DNA from: a bacterium
Lineage (GTDB): Bacteria > Zhuqueibacterota > QNDG01 > JAGLOF01
Direction of reading: 5' to 3'
NCBI GenBank assembly: GCA_016934955.1
Contig: JAFGRY010000049.1
Span: forward strand, 228,008-292,007
DNA length: 64,000 nucleotides
This document shows positions 8,699 through 17,999 of the stretch, piece after piece. Each line of letters opens with the position of its first letter. Positions within the stretch are counted from its first letter, which is position 1. Under the pieces are notes generated by a model. It had not been told where the DNA came from. It saw nothing but the letters and a program-made list of their open reading frames with translations, and made no database searches. The translations under genes and the position numbers were made by a program.

Positions 8699-11429
8699 TC
8701 TTTTCTCCAATAGGTTGTACACCTGAATCGGAGGCTGTGCTGCTGTCGGCGGCCTCTTCAGCCATGGCCATGATCCGTTTCAGTTCGGCCTTGGCGTTGG
8801 GATCGGTGGGGTGTCCTGCGATCCACTCCTGCAGAAGCGCGATCGCCTTGTCGTACTGGCCCGACCAGACATAGATCTGGGCCAGATATGAATACGCTTC
8901 CACATCGTTAGCGTTTCCGTCGATGATCTCGAGGAGGATTTCTTCCGCTCTCCCCCACTCCTGCATCACCCGCGCGTAGTAGTCGGCGAGACCGAACCGG
9001 GTGCGACGGTCCGGAGTGAATCCCGGGACCACGTTCTGCAGCCGCCGCTCCAGATCGGGATCCTCGCCCACTTTCTGATAAAAACTCGCGAGGAACATGG
9101 CGCTCTGCTCCGATCCGAAGGGCACCACCGCTTCAGGAATGCGTTCCTCCAGCGCCTCGAGCACGTTGCGGGCCTCCTCGATGTTATTGTTGACGATGTA
9201 GTGCTGGGCAAGCTGCTGAAATGCCGAACGGTAGTTTTGCAGGAGTTTCGTCGACCCGAGATTGATGAATACAGAGGGATTGTCGAGGTTTCGGTAGCGG
9301 TATTTGTCCATGAGATTCGTCGTGAGAATCTCCGGATCAATGGATTCCGGCTTATAGGGACAGACACGATAGGCGAGTCCGTCCATTCGCAGGTATTCAT
9401 CCAGGCCGGCTTTTGAATCCTGGGCAACGGTCACCGCGATATAAATGGGACGTTTCCAGCGGTTCGCGTTCAGTATCTGCATCAGCATCAGATCCTGCAC
9501 CCTCAGCAGCTTGTGAGTGCCCACGGTGAAGGTCGGCTGCAGATTGAATACCATATCTTCCTGCAGCGTTTCCAGCTCTCGTTCACTCAGGCGGGGTTTC
9601 AGGCTGTCTATCACCTCGCCGGGAACGGGCACCGAGATGTCCGCCGCTTTCCAGGCCATGGGCTGTATCGCTTCGATGGCCTGATCGCTCATTGCCACCG
9701 GCACTTTCGGCTCCTCGTGCTTCAGCTGTTTTATATACCAGGGCGTGTTGAGAAGCGACAGGTTGACCACCCGCACATCTTTACGGACTCCTTCCACTTC
9801 CTGGAGGTACCAGAGAGGAAAGGTGTCGTTATCGCCGTTGGTGAAGATAATCGCGTCTTTTTCACAGGTTTGCAGCAGGTTGTAACTGTAATCGCTCGCG
9901 ATATAGTTCCCCTGCCGGTCATGGCTGTGAAAATTGAAAGAAAAGAGGTTTACCGGCACCGCTGCCAGCAGCAGGATCACCGCCGCCGCGTAGGCCGCTT
10001 TTTTCAGTCCCTCACGATTGTGAAACGCCCGGGAGATCCATTCAAGTATGCCGGCCATGCCGATACCGATCCAGATCGAGAAAGCGAAAAAACTTCCCAC
10101 ATATGAATAGTCCCGCTCCCGCGGCTGGGGATCTTTCTGGTCGAGATAGATGATGATGGCATACCCGGTCGCCAGGAAAAGAATAAATACTGCCAGGGCC
10201 CGTTTCCAGTCCTTGTAGAAATGGTGCACCGCGCCCCAGAGGCCGACGATAAAGGGCAGGCCCATGAGCCCGCGGAAGCTGATCACGTCTCTCACGCGGT
10301 CATACGCGTCGAGCACGACCCCCTGTCCGATAAACTGCCAGCCGAAATAACGGGTGTACATGAAATGTATCTGATAGCGCCAGAAGTCGGCTTTGCGGTA
10401 TAAAAAGGTGAGAAACATGTCCTCTTCGCCGTACTGCTTGCGCGCCAGGTAGTCCTGCATGGCGGTCCAGGTGCTGGGGTTGTTCTCGTTGATCGGCGGG
10501 TTGAGCCCGGCCCGCAGATAGATGACAAGGTATACCGAATAGCTGATGAGAATGAGCCCGGGAACGATCCACCAGGCTTTGAAGACATAGCGGTCTTTCG
10601 TGTATATATACACCATCGTGGCGGTTACCCAGGCAAGGCCGAACCACTTGAGAAAGGAGGCGGCTTTCGCCTGGTGCGCGACCAGCTGCTCATATCCCAT
10701 TTTCGAGGGATCGAACTGATAAAAGACCACATAGAGCAGCATGGGCAGCAGGGCCTGTACGGTGATCAGCATGAGCAGCCTGCGCACATGGATATTGTCG
10801 TGAAAATAGGCGATGAGGATCACAAAGGGAAAGGCCAGGATGTTCAGCAGATGAACCCCGATAGCGAGCCCGAACAGATAGAAAATAAAAAAGATAAGCA
10901 GCAGTCCGCTCTCCCTGCGGCTGTGTTCTCCCCAGTACAGGGCGAGCCAGACAACCAGCGCGGTGAAGAGCATGGAGAACGCGTACACTTCAGCTTCCAC
11001 GGCATTGAACCAGAAGCTGTCGGTGAAAGCGAAGGCCAGGGCGCCGAAGGCGGCGCTGCCGTAAATGATCAGCCGGTCTTCCAGATGTTTCGCTTCCCCG
11101 CGCCAGCGCCTGATCAGCTGTTCGATCACCAGAAACGTGAGAAGAATAGTCGCGGCGCTGACAAATACGGAAAAGAGATTGACCCGAAGTCCGATATCGC
11201 CGACAATGGGGACCATTGTGAGTATCCGTCCAATGAGCAGATAGAGCGGCGCTCCCGGGGGATGCATGACGCTCAGCTGATAGGAACAGGCGATAAATTC
11301 TCCGCAATCCCAGAACGAGGTGGTCGGTGCGACGCTTCTCAGATAGGTCAGATACGATATAACAAAGACGACGCCGCCCATGATCCAGAGCCAGCGCCGG
11401 TTAATCAGTCGGGTGTCCTGTTCCATCAA
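8688..11429 (-). CDS. DUF2723 multi-span membrane protein with C-terminal TPR-like region (copy 1)
   Basis: 913 aa and the first gene of the operon, behind the promoter near 11470-11495. Order of parts: short cytosolic N-terminus, SFWDCGEFIACSYQLSVMHPPG (quoted in part) near residue 40, about twelve membrane segments, a conserved RERDYSYVGSFFAF block, a periplasmic NGDNDTFPLWYLQEVEGVRKD block, and a C-terminal TPR-like solenoid (AYSYLAQIYVWSGQYDKAI). The same blocks occur in the downstream copy, so the pair arose by tandem duplication, but the C-terminal thirds differ, suggesting different acceptors. Membership of DUF2723 is firm; the transferase role is inferred. Confidence 0.87.
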   Translation of the reverse strand: MMEQDTRLINRRWLWIMGGVVFVISYLTYLRSVAPTTSFWDCGEFIACSYQLSVMHPPGAPLYLLIGRILTMVPIVGDIGLRVNLFSVFVSAATILLTFLVIEQLIRRWRGEAKHLEDRLIIYGSAAFGALAFAFTDSFWFNAVEAEVYAFSMLFTALVVWLALYWGEHSRRESGLLLIFFIFYLFGLAIGVHLLNILAFPFVILIAYFHDNIHVRRLLMLITVQALLPMLLYVVFYQFDPSKMGYEQLVAHQAKAASFLKWFGLAWVTATMVYIYTKDRYVFKAWWIVPGLILISYSVYLVIYLRAGLNPPINENNPSTWTAMQDYLARKQYGEEDMFLTFLYRKADFWRYQIHFMYTRYFGWQFIGQGVVLDAYDRVRDVISFRGLMGLPFIVGLWGAVHHFYKDWKRALAVFILFLATGYAIIIYLDQKDPQPRERDYSYVGSFFAFSIWIGIGMAGILEWISRAFHNREGLKKAAYAAAVILLLAAVPVNLFSFNFHSHDRQGNYIASDYSYNLLQTCEKDAIIFTNGDNDTFPLWYLQEVEGVRKDVRVVNLSLLNTPWYIKQLKHEEPKVPVAMSDQAIEAIQPMAWKAADISVPVPGEVIDSLKPRLSERELETLQEDMVFNLQPTFTVGTHKLLRVQDLMLMQILNANRWKRPIYIAVTVAQDSKAGLDEYLRMDGLAYRVCPYKPESIDPEILTTNLMDKYRYRNLDNPSVFINLGSTKLLQNYRSAFQQLAQHYIVNNNIEEARNVLEALEERIPEAVVPFGSEQSAMFLASFYQKVGEDPDLERRLQNVVPGFTPDRRTRFGLADYYARVMQEWGRAEEILLEIIDGNANDVEAYSYLAQIYVWSGQYDKAIALLQEWIAGHPTDPNAKAELKRIMAMAEEAADSSTASDSGVQPIGEKNER

Positions 11430-11466
11430 TGCCTCCCCAGTAGGTGCCGATTAATATTAAAATGTA

Positions 11467-11495
11467 AATCTACAATTATTCATATACAATTACAA
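11467..11495 (-). promoter_or_regulatory. Promoter of the glycan operon
   Basis: On the minus strand TTGTAA (11490-11495), a 17 nt spacer and TAGATT (11467-11472) lie about 40 bp upstream of the first DUF2723 gene in an AT-rich patch. It is the only convincing promoter in the gap after recG. Confidence 0.55.
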
Positions 11496-11533
11496 GCGTT
11501 TGTTTTGCCTGAAGCCGTCCGCCCGTCCCCGGA

Positions 11534-13633
11534 TCAGCCGATTTTCAGAAGCCCCCCTCTTCCATGAGCGCTCCAGCGCTCGAGGGCGTCTTTCAGCGGC
11601 CGGTGTTCCCCTTTTTCCAGAAGCGCGTCAGCCGATATGATGTCATGGGCCGTGTTTCTCGCCCTCTCGATCACCGGTCCATCGGTTGCGAGACTGGCGA
11701 GTTTCAGGCCCAGGTCGCCGTGCTGCCGGGTTCCGAACAGCTCCCCGGGCCCGCGTATTTCGAGATCTTTCTCGGCGATTTTAAATCCGTCATCGGTGTT
11801 CACCATCGTCTCGATGCGGCTGAGAGCCGTTTCGGTGATATATGACGGGGTCATGAGAATACAGGTCGACCGTTGCGGCCCGCGTCCGATCCGGCCTCTC
11901 AGCTGATGCAGCTGGGGCAGCCCGAACCGTTCCGCATGCTCGACAAGCATGACGGTAGCGTTGGGCACATCCACGCCGACTTCTATAACGGTTGTACTCA
12001 CGAGAATCCTGGTCGTTCCGGATTTAAAATCGGCCATGATCCGGTCTTTCTCGTCGGCGCTGAGGCGGCCGTGCAGGAGCGCCACCCGGAATTCCGGAAA
12101 TACTGATGACGAAAGCAGCTCATAGCCGGCGGTCGCGTCGGCGAGATCGAGTTTTTCCGACTCCTCGACCAGGGGATACACTATGTAGGCCTGCCGGCCC
12201 GCGGCCGCCTCACTGCGAATGAATTCGTAGACACGCTCCCGGGCCTCATCCTTGCGCCAGGCCGTGCGAACCGGCAGCCGGCCCGGAGGACGTTCATCCA
12301 GGATCGAGACGTCGAGATCACCGTAAAGGGTCAATGCCAGGGTTCTGGGTATCGGTGTGGCGGTCATGACGAGGGCATGGGTGGTGACCCCCTTGCGGCG
12401 AAGCACGGCCCGCTGCATGACCCCGAACCGATGCTGTTCATCGATAATGACCAGGGCAAGCCTGTCAAATGTCACCGACTGCTGCACCAGGGCATGGGTT
12501 CCCACCGCGATATCGGCCGCGCCTGATTCGATGGCGGTCAGCGATTCCTGCTTGTCACGGGCGGCGGTCCCTCCCTTGAGGAGAACGATGCGGAGATCGA
12601 GTCCGCCGAGCATCCGCTGCAGGGTGAGGTAATGCTGTTCCGCGAGGATTTCCGTCGGCGCCATCAGTGCCGCCTGATATCCGCTCTCCACCGCCGCGAG
12701 CATAGCCATCACGGCCACCAGGGTTTTTCCCGAACCGACATCGCCCTGCAGCATTCTGTTCATCGGCCGGCCCGAGGAGGTGTCGCGCTGAATATCCTCC
12801 ACGGCCCGCCGCTGGGCACCGGTGAGGGAGAAGGGCAATCCATCCAGGAACCGCCGGTGAAGCATTCCGTCCGCAGTGAAACGATGACCGGTCAGCTCCT
12901 GTTCCCGTCGTTTCCGTTCCCTGGCGAGGGAAAGCTGGATAAAAAACAGCTCATCGAATACGAGCCGTTCCCGGGCCCGGGCGCACGCCTCCCAGTCGGA
13001 GGGAAAATGGATCGCGGCCAGGGCGTCGGCCAGAGGCTGCAGGCCCAGGGCGCGGCGCTGCGTCTCGGGCAGCGGATCGGTGACCTCCGGAATGATCTGT
13101 TTCAGAAACGGCTGCATGACCCGCCTGAATCCGCGGCTGTCGAGACCGGCGCGGGACAGTTTTTCGGTGGAGGAATACATGGGGATGATCCCTCCCGTAT
13201 GGATCTGGTCACCGTCGGATTCGTCGGAGATGAGGTCGTATTCCGGATGTACGAGCTGCAGTCCGCCCCTGTAGCGCTTGATTCTGCCGCTGAAGGCCAC
13301 CGTCTGCCCGGGAGTGAATACCTTGCGTATATAGGACACGCCCTGAAACCAGACACAGTCAATCGTCCCGCTTCCGTCGCTGAGCATGAGCGTGAACCGG
13401 TCCCTGCGCCCCTTGCGAATGCCGCAGGAGACCACCGTTCCCACAACGGTGACATCGTCATCGTCCTGCAGACTGCCGAGGGGTGCCTGGCGGGAGCGGT
13501 CCAGGTAGCGGCGGGGATAGTGCCGCAGCAGGTCTTCCGCGGTATGCATGCCGACTCCCGCGAGCAGAGCCGACCGTTTCGGTCCGATGCCCTTTATAAA
13601 CTGTATGTCCGTATGCAGCTGAATAGCGCCCAC
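11534..13633 (-). CDS. recG: ATP-dependent DNA helicase RecG
   Basis: 699 aa, typical RecG length. An N-terminal wedge/OB-fold (FIKGIGPKRSALLAGVGMHTAEDLL, then VVGTVVSCGIRKG) is followed by the superfamily 2 helicase core: LQGDVGSGKT (Walker A, ~299), IIDEQHRFGVMQR (DEQH box, ~398), MTATPIPRTLALTLYGDLD (motif III), and QLRGRIGRG (motif VI). It remodels stalled replication forks and branched DNA in the cytoplasm. The start appears to be GTG, 16 bp after the DUF4139 gene, so it is probably the third gene of the valS transcript. Confidence 0.97.
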   Translation of the reverse strand: MGAIQLHTDIQFIKGIGPKRSALLAGVGMHTAEDLLRHYPRRYLDRSRQAPLGSLQDDDDVTVVGTVVSCGIRKGRRDRFTLMLSDGSGTIDCVWFQGVSYIRKVFTPGQTVAFSGRIKRYRGGLQLVHPEYDLISDESDGDQIHTGGIIPMYSSTEKLSRAGLDSRGFRRVMQPFLKQIIPEVTDPLPETQRRALGLQPLADALAAIHFPSDWEACARARERLVFDELFFIQLSLARERKRREQELTGHRFTADGMLHRRFLDGLPFSLTGAQRRAVEDIQRDTSSGRPMNRMLQGDVGSGKTLVAVMAMLAAVESGYQAALMAPTEILAEQHYLTLQRMLGGLDLRIVLLKGGTAARDKQESLTAIESGAADIAVGTHALVQQSVTFDRLALVIIDEQHRFGVMQRAVLRRKGVTTHALVMTATPIPRTLALTLYGDLDVSILDERPPGRLPVRTAWRKDEARERVYEFIRSEAAAGRQAYIVYPLVEESEKLDLADATAGYELLSSSVFPEFRVALLHGRLSADEKDRIMADFKSGTTRILVSTTVIEVGVDVPNATVMLVEHAERFGLPQLHQLRGRIGRGPQRSTCILMTPSYITETALSRIETMVNTDDGFKIAEKDLEIRGPGELFGTRQHGDLGLKLASLATDGPVIERARNTAHDIISADALLEKGEHRPLKDALERWSAHGRGGLLKIG

Positions 13634-13649
13634 CCGCCGGAAAACAGCA

Positions 13650-14996
13650 TCAGTACTGAATAAACAGTTTGTAGGAGAGCGTCGCTTCCCTGTCAGGAGG
13701 GACGGTCACCCTGAATTCGAACCGGGTGGCATCCTTTTTTTCAAACGGGAGCGTGCTTTCCAGTATATCCCAGTCACCCCAGGCGTGTTCACAGACGGTG
13801 ACATCCACGGACCCACGCTTTCTGTTGCGAATGGTGATCTCGTACAGCTCCTCCCGGGAACGTTCGCTCACGGCCGTGACCTCTTTTCTGACCCGTTCAC
13901 CGACGACATCGAACACATTCCCGAGAAACAGCCTGATTTTCTCATTTTTCGGCGTGTGGTCGATCATGTCTTCGCCGATGAACTGCAGGGTGCCGTCACT
14001 GTCGGTTTTATACACGCGCACCTTTCCCCTCGGCAGGGGAATACCGAGGCCGTTCCCGGTGCTGTTCACAACTTCCATCTCGACCCGCACCCTGGTGTCG
14101 TAGCGTGCCCCGTCATATATGTATATTTTCTCGCTGGCGCAGGCGGTGGAGGGAAAGAGCGACAGCTGCTTGATCTGCCGGTCCCTCACATCGGCGGTCC
14201 GCTGAAGCGTGTACATGTGGTATTCGAAAAACTCCTTTTCCTCGAACTGGGGAGCCGCGGATTCCGCCATCATGACCGCCCCGTTCTTGTAGACGGCCGG
14301 TGTCCGCCGGTCGCTCACGAGATTCACGTCGCCGGCGATCAGCTTGAGGGTTGCATTGCTGTATGTTTTTCCGGACTGGTTGTCGATGGACACCCAGCCG
14401 GCAAGATCGAGCCGGTCGTCCCCTTCGTTGACGACTCCTACATATTCGGCATGCCAGAAGATGCCGCGGGTGAGATATTCGATGCGTGTCTTCTGAACGG
14501 CGGGACCGGAATTGCGGACGAGCCAGTTTAGTGTCGGCCTGGAGACGAGCCCCTCCGGCAGGGCCGGAAAATAAAAATGCTGGATAGCCGCCGCGCGCAG
14601 TATCGTAATGTCACCGGAGTCGCCGCTGAGTACGACGTCGCCGCCGGAGACGCTCAGAAGCGTGCCCTGGAAGGTATCGCCGTTTTCCGTGACCACCCGA
14701 ATGGCATTGTCGATATACTTGCTCATCACTTTTACGGCATCCACCAGGTCATATTCGAAGTTCTGCTCCAGCACCTCGAATTTACCGGGGGCGGTCAATG
14801 ACGAGCAGTGGACGGAGGTGGGATCTATCCTGGATGCCACATCGGTAAAGGAAACGGGGACGACCCCCTGTCCGACGCTGAATGTCCGCACGTCGCGCAC
14901 CAGCGCCAGGTCCTGATTGTAGATCGTGAGGGCGATGTCCTGCGCCCACCCCGCCGCGGCAGTCAGCAGCAGCGGGACCATGGTTGCCAATTTCAT
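13650..14996 (-). CDS. DUF4139 domain exported protein
   Basis: 448 aa from ATG 14996, chosen over the track start (15023) because AGGAGG sits 6 nt upstream and the next codons give a normal signal peptide (MKLATMVPLLLTAAAGWAQ). The mature protein is beta-rich and matches DUF4139: IYNQDLALVRDVR at the N-terminus, HAEYVGVVN and WVSIDNQSGKTYSNATLKLIAGDVN in the centre, and a C-terminal SYKLFIQY. No catalytic residues are evident. It is encoded between valS and recG in the same direction with short gaps. Periplasmic or surface location is inferred from the signal. Confidence 0.75.
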   Translation of the reverse strand: MKLATMVPLLLTAAAGWAQDIALTIYNQDLALVRDVRTFSVGQGVVPVSFTDVASRIDPTSVHCSSLTAPGKFEVLEQNFEYDLVDAVKVMSKYIDNAIRVVTENGDTFQGTLLSVSGGDVVLSGDSGDITILRAAAIQHFYFPALPEGLVSRPTLNWLVRNSGPAVQKTRIEYLTRGIFWHAEYVGVVNEGDDRLDLAGWVSIDNQSGKTYSNATLKLIAGDVNLVSDRRTPAVYKNGAVMMAESAAPQFEEKEFFEYHMYTLQRTADVRDRQIKQLSLFPSTACASEKIYIYDGARYDTRVRVEMEVVNSTGNGLGIPLPRGKVRVYKTDSDGTLQFIGEDMIDHTPKNEKIRLFLGNVFDVVGERVRKEVTAVSERSREELYEITIRNRKRGSVDVTVCEHAWGDWDILESTLPFEKKDATRFEFRVTVPPDREATLSYKLFIQY

Positions 14997-15029
14997 CGCA
15001 TGCCTCCTCTTCCCTGCATACACACGGTA

Positions 15030-17762
15030 TCAGCGGGTATTGGTGAGGGTGGTTACATTCTCTTCCAGTTTTACGAGTTTTTCCCGAAAATCGTCCTGTT
15101 TGCGCTGTTCCTTCTCCACCACATCCGCGGGCGCCCTTTCGACAAAGGATCGATTGCTCAGTTTCTTGTCCTGGGCGGCGAGCTGGGTCCGCAGCCTGGT
15201 GATCTCCTTCTCTATCCGGGAGCGCTCTTTCTCGAGATCGATGAGTCCTCCCAGCGGAATATAGAGCTCGCAATCGCCAAGGACCGCGGCCGCGGACGCC
15301 TCCGGCTTTGCGATATCCGGTCCGGCCACGATCCGGTCGATGCCGCCGAGACGTTCGACATAGAGACGGTTTTCCAGCAGCTCTTCCACAGGGGCTGAAG
15401 GACCCTTTATGTGGAGATCCGCTTTCCGTTCCGCCGGAATATTCATCTCCCCCCTGATATTCCGAATGGCGCTTATCGCATCCATGATCCGCTTCATCTT
15501 CCTCTCCGCCTCGGTGTCAACGGCCGCCGGATCGGCGACGGGATAGGGCTGCAGCATGATGGATGGGGCCTTCTCCCCGGACGCCTGGCGCGGCAGCGAC
15601 TGCCAGATCTCTTCGGTGATAAAGGGCAGAATCGGATGCAGCAGCCGCAGAGTGGCTTCGAGCACGTGCAGCAGCACCGTTTTTGTGGCCAGCTGCTGAT
15701 CCGCGTCATTGGAATCATAGAGACGGGGTTTTGCCAGTTCCAGGTACCAGTCACAAAACTCGCCCCAGACGAACCCGTAGATGTACCTGGTGGCTTCGTT
15801 GAAACGGAAGGAATCCATCTCCCTGCGGGCCGTGACTATTGTCTCCTGCAGGCGGCTGAGGATCCAGCGGTCGGCGATGCTCAGAGCGCCGGCTGCGCGC
15901 TCGAGAGAAGCGTCTCCGTCCATATCCGCGATATTCATGAGCACGAAGCGGGATGCGTTCCAGAGCTTGTTGCAGAACTTCTGCCCCATCTCGACAAGGG
16001 TGTGATCAAAGAAGATATCGCCGCCCAGAGGAGTGAGATAGACCATGGTGATCCGGACCGCGTCCGCTCCGTAGGCGGGAACCCCCTGCTTGTAGGAGGG
16101 GTTTTCTGCGGCGAACTCCCGCACGGTCTCCTTGTCCGCGCCCTGAATAAGCCAGAGCGGATCAGGGGAATTGCCCAGGGATTTGGACATTTTTCTTCCC
16201 GAGAGATCCCGTATCATGCCGTTAAAATAGACGTCGCGAAAGGGAATATCACCCATGAACTCCAGGGATGCCATGATCATGCGGGCGACCCAGAAGAAAA
16301 TGATATCCGGACCGGTGACAAGAGAATCGGTGGGGAAAAACGCTTTCAGATCTGCGGTCTCCTCAGGCCAGCCCAGGGTGCTGAACGGCCAGAGCCAGGA
16401 AGAAAACCAGGTGTCGAGCACATCCGGGTCCTGCTCGAGCCTGCCGCTGCCGCACTCACGGCAGGATTCGGGATCGGCGCGGTAAGCGAAACTGTGCCCG
16501 TTCTCACAGGTCCAGACCGGTACCCGGTGTCCCCACCATATCTGCCTGCTGATGCACCAGTCGCGAATATTCTCCATCCAGTGAAAATAGGTTTCCTCCC
16601 AGTGTTTCGGGTGGAACGAGATGCGCCCTGCCCGCACCGCTGCAACAGCCGGTTTCGCCAGGGGCGCCATCTTCACGAACCACTGATCAGACAGGTGGGG
16701 CTCTACCACGGTGTCGCACCGGTAGCATTTGGGTATCGGTGTCTGCCGGGGCTCTTCACCCTTGAGAAGGTCGAGTTCGGCGAGATCCTGAACGATCTTT
16801 TTTCTGGCCGCAAACCGGTCCAGGCCCGCATAGGCGCCGCCTGCTTCATTGATCACGCCGTTGGCGTCGATGACGGAAATCAGGGGCAGGCCGTGCCGTT
16901 CGGCAACCGCGAAATCGTTGAAGTCGTGGGCCGGGGTTATTTTCACAGCACCGCTTCCTTTCTCCGGATCGGCGTGTTCGTCGGCGATGACCGGAATCAG
17001 CCGCCCGGTCAGCGGCAGCCTGACCTGCCTGCCCACGAGATCCCGGTACCGTTCGTCATCGGGATGCACGGCTACCGCCGTGTCCCCGAGCATCGTCTCG
17101 GGTCTCGTTGTTGATACGGTGATCGATCCCCGGCCCCCCTCAAGCGGATAGATGATATGCCAGAATGTCCCGTTCACATCGTCATTCGGCGCCTCTTCAT
17201 CGGAAAGGGCGGTATGACAGCGGGGACACCAGTTGATGAGCCGTCTGCCGCGGTAGATGAGCCCCTTTTCATACAGCCGCACGAACACCTCCCGCACCGC
17301 CCGGCTGAGCCCTTCATCCATGGTGAACCGCTCACGCTCCCAGTCGCAGGATGCGCCCAGCATCTTCAGCTGCTGTAAAATGATGCCACCGTATTTTTCC
17401 TTCCATTCCCACACCTTTTCCACCAGTTTCTCACGTCCGAGGTCATGGCGGCTGACGCCTTCATCCTGCAGGGCGGCCTCGACTTTGTTCTGCGTGGCGA
17501 TGCCCGCATGATCGGTTCCCGGAAGCCAGAGCGCCTTGCGGCCGTCCATCCGTTTCCAGCGGATGATCAGATCCTGAAGGGTATTGTTGAGAATGTGCCC
17601 CATGGTCAGCATGCCGGTGACGTTGGGAGGGGGAATCATAATCGTGTAGGGCGCTTCGGCCGCACCGGCGTCAGGGTGAAAAAAGCCGTGTTCGGACCAG
17701 TAGGCGTACCACCTGGATTCAACGGTCAGGGGATTGTAGGTTTTATCGAGACTCTTGTTCAT
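15030..17762 (-). CDS. valS: Valyl-tRNA synthetase
   Basis: 910 aa class I synthetase that charges tRNA-Val. The HIGH motif is GHIL in PPPNVTGMLTMGHILNN (residues ~45-60) and KMSKS is intact in GRKMSKSLGN (~524). The editing domain has the expected STTRPETMLGDTAVAVHP, and the C-terminal ~65 residues form the ValS coiled coil (LEKERSRIEKEITRL). First gene of the valS-DUF4139-recG unit, with a promoter 50-80 bp upstream. A 567-aa plus-strand ORF over this gene is a shadow. Confidence 0.98.
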   Translation of the reverse strand: MNKSLDKTYNPLTVESRWYAYWSEHGFFHPDAGAAEAPYTIMIPPPNVTGMLTMGHILNNTLQDLIIRWKRMDGRKALWLPGTDHAGIATQNKVEAALQDEGVSRHDLGREKLVEKVWEWKEKYGGIILQQLKMLGASCDWERERFTMDEGLSRAVREVFVRLYEKGLIYRGRRLINWCPRCHTALSDEEAPNDDVNGTFWHIIYPLEGGRGSITVSTTRPETMLGDTAVAVHPDDERYRDLVGRQVRLPLTGRLIPVIADEHADPEKGSGAVKITPAHDFNDFAVAERHGLPLISVIDANGVINEAGGAYAGLDRFAARKKIVQDLAELDLLKGEEPRQTPIPKCYRCDTVVEPHLSDQWFVKMAPLAKPAVAAVRAGRISFHPKHWEETYFHWMENIRDWCISRQIWWGHRVPVWTCENGHSFAYRADPESCRECGSGRLEQDPDVLDTWFSSWLWPFSTLGWPEETADLKAFFPTDSLVTGPDIIFFWVARMIMASLEFMGDIPFRDVYFNGMIRDLSGRKMSKSLGNSPDPLWLIQGADKETVREFAAENPSYKQGVPAYGADAVRITMVYLTPLGGDIFFDHTLVEMGQKFCNKLWNASRFVLMNIADMDGDASLERAAGALSIADRWILSRLQETIVTARREMDSFRFNEATRYIYGFVWGEFCDWYLELAKPRLYDSNDADQQLATKTVLLHVLEATLRLLHPILPFITEEIWQSLPRQASGEKAPSIMLQPYPVADPAAVDTEAERKMKRIMDAISAIRNIRGEMNIPAERKADLHIKGPSAPVEELLENRLYVERLGGIDRIVAGPDIAKPEASAAAVLGDCELYIPLGGLIDLEKERSRIEKEITRLRTQLAAQDKKLSNRSFVERAPADVVEKEQRKQDDFREKLVKLEENVTTLTNTR

Positions 17763-17999
17763 ACGCGGGTGACTCCGTCTATACTGTATTTGATTATGAA
17801 AAATAGATTTAAAGGTAAAAAGAAATCATCGTTAAGTCAATCGATTTCATAGCAGAAGAATGAAAATGCACGCCCCGGATGACCGCCTGCACGACGGCGA
17901 TGGGCGTGCATTGCCGGGACCGGCGCCCGATCCGAGAACCGGCCTCGGCTCAGTGGTAAAATTGTGTAACCTTTTGCCCAATTTGTTGTATATTATTGT
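17763..17999. other. Divergent intergenic region between valS and the ABC permease gene
   Basis: The left part is AT-rich and holds the valS promoter. The middle (17870-17950) is GC-rich without a convincing ORF on codon grounds; the overlapping short ORFs on both strands look like chance. Just before the permease start the sequence is TTGTTGTATATTATTGTATG: a TATATT hexamer ends only 5 bp from the ATG and no Shine-Dalgarno is present, so this gene may be leaderless or start further downstream. Confidence 0.4.
17812..17840 (-). promoter_or_regulatory. Promoter of valS
   Basis: Minus strand TTGACT (17835-17840), 17 nt spacer and TACCTT (17812-17817), about 50 bp before the valS start codon. 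Confidence 0.5.

Noticed and set aside
15411-17114. 567-aa plus-strand ORF
   Set aside because: Lies wholly over valS on the other strand, whose motifs are unmistakable.
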